NCBI GenBank assembly: GCA_030629475.1
Contig: DAOVOU010000015.1
Location: 1-14,434 of the forward strand
DNA from: Desulfobacterales bacterium
Lineage (GTDB): Bacteria > Desulfobacterota > Desulfobacteria > Desulfobacterales > C00003060
DNA: 14,434 bases
Direction: 5' to 3'
The notes under the pieces are model-generated. The model made no database searches. It was given only the letters and a program-made list of their open reading frames with translations, and was not told the DNA's origin. Positions 1 through 7,158 of the stretch are shown one piece after another; within the stretch, counting starts at the first letter, position 1; every line of letters starts with the position of its first letter. A program made the position numbers and the translations under genes.

Positions 1-91
1 GAGATGTCCGAGCTGGCTGAAGGAGCACGACTGGAAATCGTGTGTACTGCCAAAAGCGGTACCGAGGGTTCGAATCCCTCTCTCTCCGCCA
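1..91 (+). tRNA. tRNA-Ser (anticodon GGA), 5' end cut off
   Basis: The anticodon arm is CACGA-CTGGAAA-TCGTG, giving anticodon GGA at 33-35 and reading UCC/UCU serine codons. The long variable arm expected of a class II tRNA is present (GTACTGC...GCGGTAC). The T arm is GAGGG-TTCGAAT-CCCTC at 64-80. The 3' acceptor strand TCTCTCC (81-87) is followed by discriminator G88 and an encoded CCA at 89-91. The window starts at GAGA, so about three bases of the 5' acceptor strand (expected GGAGAGA) lie outside it. The gene is partial only because of the window boundary. Confidence 0.96.
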
Positions 92-230
92 GGAATTTAA
101 CCTTGTTAAATTTCACCTTTGGCTCGTAGCTATTAGCTTGTAGCTGTATGGTTCTTGTCTTTCTGGTAAAAGATTTGACGTTGTCAAATCTTACAGTTCA
201 CGATTAACTTATAACCAGTAGCTCATAGCC
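92..230. repeat. Spacer with two perfect triloop palindromes
   Basis: No gene is visible. Two hairpins can be read directly. AATTTAAC-CTT-GTTAAATT lies at 94-112, immediately after the tRNA, and AAGATTTGAC-GTT-GTCAAATCTT lies at 170-192. Both have an 8-10 bp perfect stem and a 3-nt loop. The intervening DNA has degenerate repeats of TAGCT-like words (GTAGCT, TTAGCT, GTAGCT, AGCTCATAGC). The first hairpin may end tRNA transcription, but neither is followed by a clear T-run, so the function is unknown. Confidence 0.6.
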
Positions 231-302
231 GCTCAACGGGCACAACCGGCTCAACGGGCACAACGGGCACAACGGGCACAACCGGCATAACCGGCTCAAC
301 CG
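231..302. repeat. 9-bp tandem repeat array upstream of dnaX (8 units)
   Basis: Eight contiguous 9-mers fit GCWCAACSG, with one deviating unit (GCATAACCG). The units are GCTCAACGG, GCACAACCG, GCTCAACGG, GCACAACGG, GCACAACGG, GCACAACCG, GCATAACCG and GCTCAACCG. The array stops 9 nt before the dnaX ATG and fills the place where its ribosome binding site would be, and no Shine-Dalgarno sequence is visible there. Variation is concentrated at the third, fourth and eighth positions. Such an array can change length by slipped-strand mispairing. Confidence 0.85.
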
Positions 303-311
303 ATCAATATC

Positions 312-1913
312 ATGTCCTATCTAGTATTGGCACGAAAATATCGCCCCCAAACCCTTGAACAGGTCGTTGGCCAGGCTCATGTAACCCGGACCCTCAAGAA
401 TGCTATCCAGGCTGATAGGGTTGCCCATGCCTTACTTTTTGCCGGTCCCAGAGGTATCGGCAAGACCTCGGTTGCCCGTATCCTTGCCAAGGCCATGAAC
501 TGTAAGGAAGGTCCGACCCCTACCCCGTGTAATGTGTGCACATCTTGCAGGGAAATCACAGATGGCATCGCGGTTGATGTATTTGAAATCGACGGTGCTT
601 CCAATAGAGGCATTGACGAGATCCGCGAGCTTCGAGAAAACGTAAAATACATGCCTGGCCACGGCCGGTACAAGATCTATATCATCGACGAGGTCCACAT
701 GCTCACGGCTCCCGCGTTCAATGCCCTTCTCAAGACCCTGGAGGAGCCCCCAGCCCATGTCCTTTTTATCTTTGCCACAACTGAGGCCCAGAAGATTCCT
801 GTCACGATCTTATCGCGATGCCAGAGGCACGACTTCCGGCGGATTGGTCTTGAAGACATACTCAAACACCTAAAGGATATCTGTCAGGGGATCTCTTTTG
901 AAATCAGTGAAGACAGTCTTCGCCTTCTGGTCAGGGAGGCTGACGGGAGCATGCGTGATGCTCTGAGCCTCCTCGACCAGGTCATGGCTTATTCTGAAGG
1001 GGCTGTCAGTGATGATCAGGTACTCGAGATTCTGGGCGTAGTAGATCGAAAGGTGATATTTGATCTCTCTTCCGCCCTGCTTGCCCACGATGTGGTAAAG
1101 GCCCTTAACTTGCTTGACGGAGTCTACAACTATGGCCACGACCTGAAGCGGCTTTCAATGCAGATGGTGGAGCACTTCAGGCATCTTCTCATTCTCAAGA
1201 TGGACCACGGCGCCAGCCCTCTGGTCGATGTACCCGCACACGAACTCACATTAATGGAACAGCAGGTTGAAAACATTTCCTTAGAGTCCCTTAACCAGGT
1301 CTTCACCACCCTGTTTCAGGCAGAGGTGGGCATAAGGCTTTCTCCCCAACCAAAGCTGGCCCTGGAGATGCTCTTCATCAAGCTCGCCCAGTTGAAGCCT
1401 GTTGTATCCTTTGATGAAATCATCAAGAAACTGGGCCACCTTGCCAAAGAGATCAAGATAGGTCATGGTATTACTGAGGTAAGAGAAGTTCGCGAGTATA
1501 CGACTGAGTCCGAGCAAGAGTCAGCGTCATCCGAAAACCCTGCGCAGGCCTGGCAACAACTCCTTGCCGTCTTCAGAGAAAGGTATCCTGCTCTTGTTCC
1601 TAACCTTGAAAAGGCCACTTTGACCAGGATTGGCAAAGATTTCCTGGAAATCACGGTGACCGGAAACTCCTTTTATACAGCTAGACTGCGGGACAAAAAG
1701 AGTCTGGCCTCACTCCAGGAAGTCTGCGAACAGTTTTTCAAACGCAAGATGAAAATCAAGATAGTTGACTCTGGAAAAGGAGCCTTTCAAAAGAGCCAAC
1801 ACAAGGAAAGCGACAGGGTAAGACGTTTGAAAAGGGAGGCCCTGGCTCATCCCCTTGTGACGGATGCCTTAGAGGTCTTTCAGGGTAGGGTGGTGGATGT
1901 GAAGATTCTGTGA
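312..1913 (+). CDS. dnaX: DNA polymerase III subunit gamma/tau (clamp loader ATPase)
   Basis: This is the ATPase of the DNA polymerase III clamp loader, which opens and loads the beta sliding clamp at the replication fork. The 533-residue protein begins MSYLVLARKYRPQTLEQVVG, the classic DnaX start. Visible motifs are Walker A GPRGIGKTS (45-53), a four-cysteine zinc module (C64, C73, C76, C79), Walker B IIDEVH (124-129), the SRC arginine-finger motif (168-170) and sensor-2 GSMRDALSLLDQ (212-223). Residues from about 420 onward form a tau-like C-terminal region. The ATG is preceded by a repeat array and has no evident Shine-Dalgarno sequence. No A-AAA-AAG slippery heptamer was found, so only the full-length product is predicted. 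It lies upstream of ebfC and recR, a widely conserved order. Confidence 0.97.
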   Translation: MSYLVLARKYRPQTLEQVVGQAHVTRTLKNAIQADRVAHALLFAGPRGIGKTSVARILAKAMNCKEGPTPTPCNVCTSCREITDGIAVDVFEIDGASNRGIDEIRELRENVKYMPGHGRYKIYIIDEVHMLTAPAFNALLKTLEEPPAHVLFIFATTEAQKIPVTILSRCQRHDFRRIGLEDILKHLKDICQGISFEISEDSLRLLVREADGSMRDALSLLDQVMAYSEGAVSDDQVLEILGVVDRKVIFDLSSALLAHDVVKALNLLDGVYNYGHDLKRLSMQMVEHFRHLLILKMDHGASPLVDVPAHELTLMEQQVENISLESLNQVFTTLFQAEVGIRLSPQPKLALEMLFIKLAQLKPVVSFDEIIKKLGHLAKEIKIGHGITEVREVREYTTESEQESASSENPAQAWQQLLAVFRERYPALVPNLEKATLTRIGKDFLEITVTGNSFYTARLRDKKSLASLQEVCEQFFKRKMKIKIVDSGKGAFQKSQHKESDRVRRLKREALAHPLVTDALEVFQGRVVDVKIL

Positions 1914-2047
1914 TTGGGTTTATCGGGTTTATTGGGTTTATCGGGTTTATCGGGTTTATTGGGTTTATTGGGTTTATCGGGTTTATTGAGTTAACACAAC
2001 AAACCGTGTAAACTCAACAGACACAACAAACACAGTCACACGGGTAT
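1914..2047. repeat. 9-bp tandem repeat array between dnaX and ebfC
   Basis: Directly after the dnaX stop codon, eight 9-mers TYGGGTTTA run without interruption from 1914 to 1985. The only variation is C or T at position 2, in the order T,C,T,C,C,T,T,C. A degenerate ninth unit, TTGAGTTAA, occupies 1986-1994. Down to about 2039 the sequence still reads in 9-nt steps but with a different word (CACAACAAA, CTCAACAGA, CACAACAAA). TTGAGTT (1986-1992) can pair with AACTCAA (2011-2017). No gene is seen. Confidence 0.88.
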
Positions 2048-2058
2048 GGAGGTAGAAT

Positions 2059-2373
2059 ATGGCAAAAGGCATGGGTAATATGTTGAAACAAGCACAAAAA
2101 CTGCAGTCCAAGATCTTTAAACTCCAGGATCAGTTAGCCGACAGGACGGTAGAGACAACAGTCGGTGGCGGTATGGTGAAGGCTGTTGCCAATGGGAAAC
2201 AGGAGTTGTTGTCCATCAAAATAGAGCCTGAAGTGGTGGATCCGAATGATGTCCAGATGCTCGAGGACTTGATTGTGGCTGCAGTCAATGATGTGCTCAA
2301 AAAAGCTCAAGAGATGGTCACGGAAGAGATGACAAAACTCACAGGCGGGTTCAAAATCCCGGGTATAATGTAA
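2059..2373 (+). CDS. ebfC: YbaB/EbfC family nucleoid-associated protein
   Basis: The family comprises small dimeric DNA-binding proteins, almost always encoded between dnaX and recR, thought to coat or organise DNA and to assist RecR-linked repair. The 104-residue length is typical. The sequence has the hallmark N-terminal GMGNMLKQAQKLQSKIFKLQ amphipathic helix, the beta-strand segment with VGGGMVKAVANGKQE (about 36-50) and the C-terminal LTGGFKIPG motif. The start is set by GGAGG at 2048-2052, six bases before the ATG. The stop codon lies two bases before the recR ATG, so the two are probably one transcript with coupled translation. The exact cellular role of this family is still loosely defined. 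Confidence 0.95.
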   Translation: MAKGMGNMLKQAQKLQSKIFKLQDQLADRTVETTVGGGMVKAVANGKQELLSIKIEPEVVDPNDVQMLEDLIVAAVNDVLKKAQEMVTEEMTKLTGGFKIPGIM

Positions 2374-2375
2374 CA

Positions 2376-2975
2376 ATGGAGTTCTATCCCTCATCCCTTG
2401 TCCGCCTGATCAAGCACCTGTCAAAGCTTCCCGGCATTGGCGAGAAGACCGCAACGCGTCTGGCCCTCCACATCCTTCGCTCATCAGATGAGGACGCAAA
2501 AGCTCTATCTGAGAGCATTCTTGAGGTTAAAAGCAAGATAAGGTTCTGCTCAAAATGCTTTGGCCTTTCTGAGACAGGCCCTTGCAGGATCTGTCTCAAC
2601 AAGAACAGGGATCATGCCATCGTGTGTGTGGTTGAACAGCCTAGCGATTTGGCCGCCCTTGAGAGGTCAGGGGCCTTTAAAGGGGTGTATCACGTACTCC
2701 ACGGAGCACTCTCCCCGATGAATGGTATCGGACCGGATGACTTGAGGATCAAGGAACTTATTGAGCGCGTTATGCAGGGTGGAATTAAGGAGGTGGCCCT
2801 TGCTACCAACACCAATGTGGAAGGAGAGGCCACAGCATCATATCTGGCTCAACTCCTGAAGGGATATCCTGTACGGGTAACACGAATAGCCACGGGTGTC
2901 CCTGTGGGAGGTGATCTCAAATATCTTGATGAAGTCACGCTAAGGCGTGCCATGGAAAGGAGGGAAAGTTTCTGA
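2376..2975 (+). CDS. recR: Recombination protein RecR
   Basis: RecR works with RecO (and RecF) to load RecA on gapped single-stranded DNA. The protein has 199 residues, the normal length. Domains in order are the helix-hairpin-helix LPGIGEKTATRLALHIL (18-34), the zinc finger with C58, C61, C70 and C73, and the Toprim domain from about 80 with VVEQPSD (85-91) and NTNVEGEATA. The C-terminus VGGDLKYLDEVTLRRAMERR is the family signature. No strong Shine-Dalgarno sequence precedes the ATG. Translation is probably coupled to ebfC, whose stop codon is two bases upstream. The end of recR contains the ribosome binding site of the next gene. Confidence 0.97.
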   Translation: MEFYPSSLVRLIKHLSKLPGIGEKTATRLALHILRSSDEDAKALSESILEVKSKIRFCSKCFGLSETGPCRICLNKNRDHAIVCVVEQPSDLAALERSGAFKGVYHVLHGALSPMNGIGPDDLRIKELIERVMQGGIKEVALATNTNVEGEATASYLAQLLKGYPVRVTRIATGVPVGGDLKYLDEVTLRRAMERRESF

Positions 2976-2976
2976 A

Positions 2977-3375
2977 GTGCCAAAGCCTGCGGATTTCTTT
3001 GAATGCCAAAAATGTGGCGAATGCTGCAAAGGGTACGGAGGCACCTTTGTAAATGATCATGAAATTGAGCGCATCTCGCGGTACCTGGGCATAGAGCCAG
3101 AGCGCTTCCTTTGCGATTACTGCGATTGGTCAGGGGGACGGCCCTTGATCAAAACTGCAGAATCGGGTTATTGCATCTTTTGGGACAAGCTGTGCACCAT
3201 CCACGAAGTCAAACCCCGCATGTGCAAAATCTGGCCCTTTATTGAAAGCATCTTGGTGGATCCGTCAAACTGGGCTATCATCAAGTCGATGTGTCCGGGG
3301 ATTCGTGACAATGGCAACCTGGATGATCTCGCCGAGTGCGTCAGAAGTGTCCTCGCGGAATATGATAAAGTATAG
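2977..3375 (+). CDS. YkgJ-family cysteine cluster protein
   Basis: This is a small protein of the YkgJ/UPF0153 (zinc- or iron-chelating) family, whose biochemical role is unknown. A GTG start at 2977 gives 132 residues. Motifs are the N-terminal FFECQKCGECCKG (CxxCxxCC; C10, C13, C16, C17), then a CxIHxxKPxxCxxWPF motif and a late MCPGI, together forming the usual metal-binding cysteine set. The GTG at 2977 is preferred because AAAGGAGGG (2956-2964) lies 12 nt upstream and the start directly follows the recR stop. An in-frame GTG at 2947 would give 142 residues but starts before that Shine-Dalgarno sequence. Probably co-transcribed with recR. Confidence 0.85.
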   Translation: MPKPADFFECQKCGECCKGYGGTFVNDHEIERISRYLGIEPERFLCDYCDWSGGRPLIKTAESGYCIFWDKLCTIHEVKPRMCKIWPFIESILVDPSNWAIIKSMCPGIRDNGNLDDLAECVRSVLAEYDKV

Positions 3376-3378
3376 CAT

Positions 3379-3433
3379 GGTTGAGTGGTTTTCAATCTAA
3401 CTACTCAACTGTTCGACCACTCAACTACTTAAC
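3379..3433. repeat. 8-bp tandem repeats between the YkgJ gene and murI
   Basis: Five consecutive octamers end in a YRAC core: AATCTAAC, TACTCAAC, TGTTCGAC, CACTCAAC and TACTTAAC (3394-3433). They are preceded by GTTGAGTGG (3380-3388), the exact reverse complement of CCACTCAAC (3417-3425), so the spacer can fold on itself. It is the same style of spacer as those around dnaX, but with period 8 and a different word. Confidence 0.65.
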
Positions 3434-3450
3434 CAACAGGGGATCCCATC

Positions 3451-4236
3451 TTGATTGGCATATTTGATTCCGGTATTGGTGGTCTTACGGTGGTCAATGC
3501 CCTAAAGCGTCATCTGCCCGACTACGATATCCTCTATTTCGGAGATACAGCACGCACGCCTTATGGCACAAAAAGCCCTGAGACCGTCGTCCAATACGCT
3601 ATCGAGGACGCGGAGATGCTGCTCCGGAAAGGGGCTCAGATGCTGGTCGTGGCATGTAACACCGCCTCCAGTGTAGCTACAGGTACCTTAAAGGAGCGGT
3701 TCGATGTGCCCATCCTTGAGGTCATATCACCCGCCGTCAACATGGCCGTTTCAGACCCCAAAAGGACGCGTGTCGGGGTCATCGGGACCAGGGCCACTGT
3801 GAATAGCGGAGTCTATGAAAACAAGATCAAGGCCATACGGCCAGAAATGAAGGTCTATGGTCAGCCCTGTCCGCTCCTGGTGCCCCTTGTGGAGGAAGGG
3901 TGGCTTAAGAAGGGAGAAACCAGAAAAATTGTCAAAAAGTACCTTCACCCCCTCAAACTCAAACAGATCGATATCCTGATCCTGGGCTGTACCCACTATC
4001 CCCTTTTAAAGGAAATCATACAGGTAAAAATTGGAAAACGTGTGAAGATTATCGACTCATCAGAGGCACTGTCTGACTCAGTCATGGATTTTCTCCGCCA
4101 CAATCCCCATGTTGACAGCAGGCTTAGAAAAGACGGGACTTGCCAATTCTACGTGTCAGATGTGACCGAACAGTTTCAAAAAATTGCCGGAACTATACTT
4201 AAGACAACCGTGACATTGGAACACATTAAGTTATAA
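3451..4236 (+). CDS. murI: Glutamate racemase
   Basis: The enzyme converts L-glutamate to D-glutamate for peptidoglycan synthesis in the cytoplasm, by a two-cysteine, cofactor-independent mechanism. The 261-residue protein has FDSGIGGLTVV (5-15), YFGDTARTPYGTKS (29-42), the first catalytic cysteine in VVACNTASS (C69), VIGTRATVNSG, and the second catalytic cysteine in LGCTHYPLL (C180, with H182). The start is TTG at 3451, with CAGGGG about 8 nt upstream. This start puts the conserved IGIFDSGIGG motif at the N-terminus as in other MurI proteins. It is complete, and its stop codon lies inside a palindrome. Confidence 0.96.
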   Translation: MIGIFDSGIGGLTVVNALKRHLPDYDILYFGDTARTPYGTKSPETVVQYAIEDAEMLLRKGAQMLVVACNTASSVATGTLKERFDVPILEVISPAVNMAVSDPKRTRVGVIGTRATVNSGVYENKIKAIRPEMKVYGQPCPLLVPLVEEGWLKKGETRKIVKKYLHPLKLKQIDILILGCTHYPLLKEIIQVKIGKRVKIIDSSEALSDSVMDFLRHNPHVDSRLRKDGTCQFYVSDVTEQFQKIAGTILKTTVTLEHIKL

Positions 4237-4276
4237 AATCGCTTCGCGATTTTATATAATCCCGACTTTGTCGGGA
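4232..4276. repeat. Two adjacent triloop hairpins after murI
   Basis: A perfect 11-bp stem with loop TTC is centred on 4244 (arms 4232-4242 and 4246-4256, core ATCGC-TTC-GCGAT), and its left arm covers the murI stop codon. Three bases on comes TCCCGAC-TTT-GTCGGGA (4260-4276). The first has A-rich and T-rich outer arms, as bidirectional terminators do, but the GC core is short. They resemble the triloop palindromes at 94-112 and 170-192. A terminator role is possible but not shown. Confidence 0.5.
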
Positions 4277-4419
4277 CTGCGCCGCTCAAAAAAAGGAAAT
4301 TCCTATAACTACAATATATTGAATGTGGATCCATATATCTCTCATGGATTTCAGCACCTTTTGGATCTATTTAACCGAACAGGCTTCTCTATTTTTAAAG
4401 GCAATTGGAGGATGTTCTA
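4277..4419. other. Spacer before the kinase remnant
   Basis: A 143-nt AT-rich stretch with no gene. It ends in GGAGG (4407-4411), eight bases before the ATG at 4420, so the translation signal of the broken kinase gene survives. Confidence 0.5.
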
Positions 4420-4680
4420 ATGGCTCATAAACCCACCTATGGAGAATTGGAACAAGGGGTTAAGGAGTTAGAACAGGAAGCCCTTGAGCGCAGGCGGGCA
4501 GAGGAGACGCTTCTCTCGTTTTCTTCCTTTCCAAAGCAACTCTGGCGGCGGGTGAGGCGGAACGTTTTCGTAGTTTCAAGACTGGAGAAAAACGTATGGA
4601 ACGAGCTAAGAAACTTCTTGCCGAAACGTTTGGCTTTGATCAATTCATGCCGGGGCAAGCCGAGGTCATTGGGGAACTGA
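4420..4680 (+). pseudogene. N-terminal remnant of a PAS-type sensor histidine kinase
   Basis: The frame opens MAHKPTYGELEQGVKELEQ and continues through EALERRRAEETLL. This is a charged coiled-coil leader typical of the first 30 residues of PAS/PAC sensor histidine kinases in Desulfobacterota, where it is normally followed by a PAS domain (ESEERYR-like). Here the likeness stops at about position 4513. The rest of the 86-codon frame is low-complexity basic sequence, part of it overlapping recQ in another frame. A good Shine-Dalgarno sequence (GGAGG, 4407-4411) precedes the ATG, so a short peptide could still be made. The simplest reading is that recQ-bearing DNA joined or replaced the body of a kinase gene. 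The family identification rests on recognition of the leader only. Confidence 0.65.
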
Positions 4681-6530
4681 TTGCGGGACGCTCCGCCCTG
4701 GCGATCTTTCCGACTGGCGGCGGGAAGTCGCTGTGCTACCAGTTGCCTGCACTCACATTCGACGGCGTGACAATCGTCATTTCCCCGCTTATCGCGTTGA
4801 TGAAGGATCAAATCGACGTGCTCAAAAGCCGTGGCGTCGCAGCTAGACGACTCGATTCAACGCTGTCATCCGATGAGACGCGAGAGGTTATGTCAGCCCT
4901 CCGAGGTGGCAAATTGAGCTTGCTGTATGTAGCGCCTGAACGATTCAACAACGAACGCTTTTTACAAGCCATTCTGCATACCCGGGTGTCAATGTTCGCC
5001 GTTGACGAGGCACACTGCATTTCGGAGTGGGGGCACAATTTTCGACCAGACTACCTAAAACTAGCGCGCTTTGCTCGGGCTTGCCGTGCGGAGCGATTGC
5101 TCGCATTGACGGCAACGGCGACTCCAAAGGTAGCTGGGGACATCTGCGATGGTTTTGGTATCGCAGGGGGCAGCGTGGTCCGGACCGGCTTCTACCGACC
5201 GAATCTCACGGTGTTGATTACGCCCATCACTGCTGGAGATCGTGATCGAACCTTGGTAGAACGGCTGAAGAATCATCCTGAGGACCCAACGATCGTGTAC
5301 GTCACGCGGCAAAATACGTCGGAGCAGGTTGCCGCGCGTCTCGCCAAGGCAGGACTGCGGGCGCGAGCTTATCATGCGGGGATGAAGAACGATCAACGGG
5401 CTGAAGTGCAGGATTGGTTCATGGAGTCAAGGGATGGAATTGTGGTTGCGACAATCGCTTTCGGCATGGGGATCGACAAGTCCGACATCCGTTACATTTA
5501 CCACTACAATCTTCCGAAGAGTCTTGAGAATTTTTCGCAAGAGATCGGGCGTGCCGGCCGAGACGGCCAGGCTTCAATTTGTGAGATGTTTGTCTGCCCG
5601 GATGACATCTGCACACTCGAGAACTTCGCCTACGGGGACACGCCCTGTCGAAACGCGATCCAAAGTTTACTGGAGGAGATTTTTACGGCGACCGGACAGT
5701 TCAATGTCAGCCTCTATGAATTGTCGCTTCGTCACGACATCCGTCAACTGGTGATGCGAACCTTATTGGTACAACTGGAACTGCGTAATTACCTCCGGGA
5801 ATTGACCCCGGTTTACAGCCGCTATCAATTTCGACCGCTGTTCTCGTCAGCCGAGATTTTATCGCGGTTTGATGCCGAACGTCGCCGATTCCTGGCAAAC
5901 GTTTTCAAACAAGCTCGCAAAGCCAAGATCTGGTTCCATATCGATCTGGACCAGGCATCGATAGCCGTTGATCAGCCACGAGATCGAATTGTGCGAGCGT
6001 TGGACTACCTTGCCGAACAGTCGCTGCTGGAAGTGAAAGTCGAAGGAGTTCGCAACCGTTTCACGATTCTTCGCCATCCGGACGACATTGAGCGTCTCAC
6101 CGATGCATTGTCCCAAAACGCACTGGAACGTGAAGCACGCGAGATCGTACGTATCGGTCAAGTGCTCCAGTTCGCCACGCACGACGGGTGTCTGGTGGCG
6201 CATCTGGCCGACCATTTTGGCGAAAAACTGCCCCGCCCTTGCGGGCATTGCTCATGGTGTCTGAACGGCCATCAGCCTGCGACACTTACGGCGGCTGAAC
6301 CGGCAACGATCGACACTGTATTTTGGCAACAAATCACTGACGCGTGGAATCAGCAAGAAGAGCCAATCGACGAGGCCCGTGCATTGGCTCGATTCGCATG
6401 TGGGATCACTTCTCCACGATTGACGCGCACAGGTCTGTCAAAACATCCTCTTTTCGGAGCTCTATCCCACGTCAGGTTCGCTGATGTTCATACACTCGCC
6501 CAAGCGTGGAAACGAGATCAAAGCCTGTAA
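4596..6530 (+). CDS. recQ: RecQ-family ATP-dependent DNA helicase
   Basis: A 3'-5' superfamily 2 DNA helicase for recombination and repair. The 644 residues contain motif 0 (FGFDQFMPGQ, 12-21), Walker A FPTGGGKS (38-45), the DEAH box followed by CISEWGHNFRP (137-151), motif III LTATATP (171-177), motif V-like ATIAFGMGIDK (285-295) and motif VI QEIGRAGRDG (315-324). The zinc-binding cysteines are C532, C549, C552 and C555 (CGHCSWC). No HRDC domain is recognisable after the zinc site. The ATG at 4596 has GGAG at 4584-4587. The frame stays open upstream to at least 4500, so an earlier start cannot be fully excluded. It overlaps the kinase remnant, and its base composition looks more GC-rich and different from the dnaX-murI block, which suggests acquisition by transfer. 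Confidence 0.9.
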   Translation: MERAKKLLAETFGFDQFMPGQAEVIGELIAGRSALAIFPTGGGKSLCYQLPALTFDGVTIVISPLIALMKDQIDVLKSRGVAARRLDSTLSSDETREVMSALRGGKLSLLYVAPERFNNERFLQAILHTRVSMFAVDEAHCISEWGHNFRPDYLKLARFARACRAERLLALTATATPKVAGDICDGFGIAGGSVVRTGFYRPNLTVLITPITAGDRDRTLVERLKNHPEDPTIVYVTRQNTSEQVAARLAKAGLRARAYHAGMKNDQRAEVQDWFMESRDGIVVATIAFGMGIDKSDIRYIYHYNLPKSLENFSQEIGRAGRDGQASICEMFVCPDDICTLENFAYGDTPCRNAIQSLLEEIFTATGQFNVSLYELSLRHDIRQLVMRTLLVQLELRNYLRELTPVYSRYQFRPLFSSAEILSRFDAERRRFLANVFKQARKAKIWFHIDLDQASIAVDQPRDRIVRALDYLAEQSLLEVKVEGVRNRFTILRHPDDIERLTDALSQNALEREAREIVRIGQVLQFATHDGCLVAHLADHFGEKLPRPCGHCSWCLNGHQPATLTAAEPATIDTVFWQQITDAWNQQEEPIDEARALARFACGITSPRLTRTGLSKHPLFGALSHVRFADVHTLAQAWKRDQSL

Positions 6531-6862
6531 GCCTACCAACATTCCCTGGTTGAGCCCGGGACAGGGCCAATAAATAACGTCTCGGAATTTCTACAACCCA
6601 TTGGAATCATAGCTATTTATTGGCTTTATTGGAAGCTCGATCAGGGAATAATGGAATGATGGAATGATGTAAAACATAAAAGAAACAAACTCCTCTTAGA
6701 CCCAATATTCCAACATTCCAGTATTCCATTATTCCAATTGCGGAGCAAAGCGGAGCTAAGTTCGTGTGATGTCAACAGGTTGTAGAAATTCCGAGACGTT
6801 TTATTTAGCCAACCAGCCAAGAAAAAAGGGCCAGCCAAAATGGCTAAGCCCTTGATTTTCCC
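6531..6862. mobile_element. Putative non-autonomous (MITE-like) inverted-repeat element
   Basis: This gene-free spacer holds a perfect 23-bp inverted repeat. The left arm is 6576-6598 (starts AACGTCTCGG, ends CTACAACC) and the right arm is 6778-6800. Inside are three GGAATRAT octamers (6645-6668) facing four NYATTCCA octamers (6705-6736), which can pair as a second stem. GCCAATAAATA (6566-6576) also matches TATTTATTGGC (6614-6624) inverted. The outer arms enclose about 225 bp, with no coding capacity seen. No clean target-site duplication is visible outside the arms. It could be a MITE-like element or a structured RNA. Confidence 0.5.
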
Positions 6863-6937
<75 letters not shown>

Positions 6938-6969
6938 TAACCTGGTGAAATACTTTGTACCATGCGGAT

Positions 6970-7158
6970 TTACAGCCGGTCAACGAAATTTTCAAACTGG
7001 GAAAAAACGCCCCATTTCCGCTCCACAGTCATGTGAGGATAGGTGGCAGGTTCGACTGCCCCCGCTTCCACAATTCTCACCAAGTGAAAACTTTTAGTTT
7101 TTGCTGATCTTGCCCCGATGGGATACCCAAATACTTCAGCGGGATGTTTTGGCACCAT
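6970..7158 (-). pseudogene. Short ORF, probable remnant of a NotI-like restriction endonuclease
   Basis: The reading frame starts at ATG 7158, 23 nt before the methyltransferase frame ends. It has a strong GGAGG six to seven bases upstream, as in a translationally coupled operon. It encodes 62 residues beginning MVPKHPAEVFGYPIGARSA. The (K)HxAEVFGYP start is recalled as the N-terminus of NotI-type restriction enzymes, which are often encoded next to zinc-ribbon methyltransferases. The family's expected cysteine-rich continuation is missing. After about residue 15 nothing is recognised, and the frame ends at 6970 just before the tRNA. A 5' fragment of a decayed nuclease gene is the best guess; a genuine small protein remains possible. 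Confidence 0.4.

Noticed and set aside
231..302. CRISPR-like array
   Set aside because: Units are contiguous 9-mers without spacers; this is a simple tandem repeat.
1690..1760. Programmed frameshift in dnaX making a short gamma form
   Set aside because: The A-runs (CAAAAAG, GAAAATC) do not give an A-AAA-AAG heptamer in the right frame, and no pausing hairpin was seen.
7040..7075. tRNA-like T arm (CAGGTTCGACTGCC) on the plus strand
   Set aside because: The stem does not pair in tRNA register and no anticodon or acceptor stem fits; it lies within the small coupled ORF.
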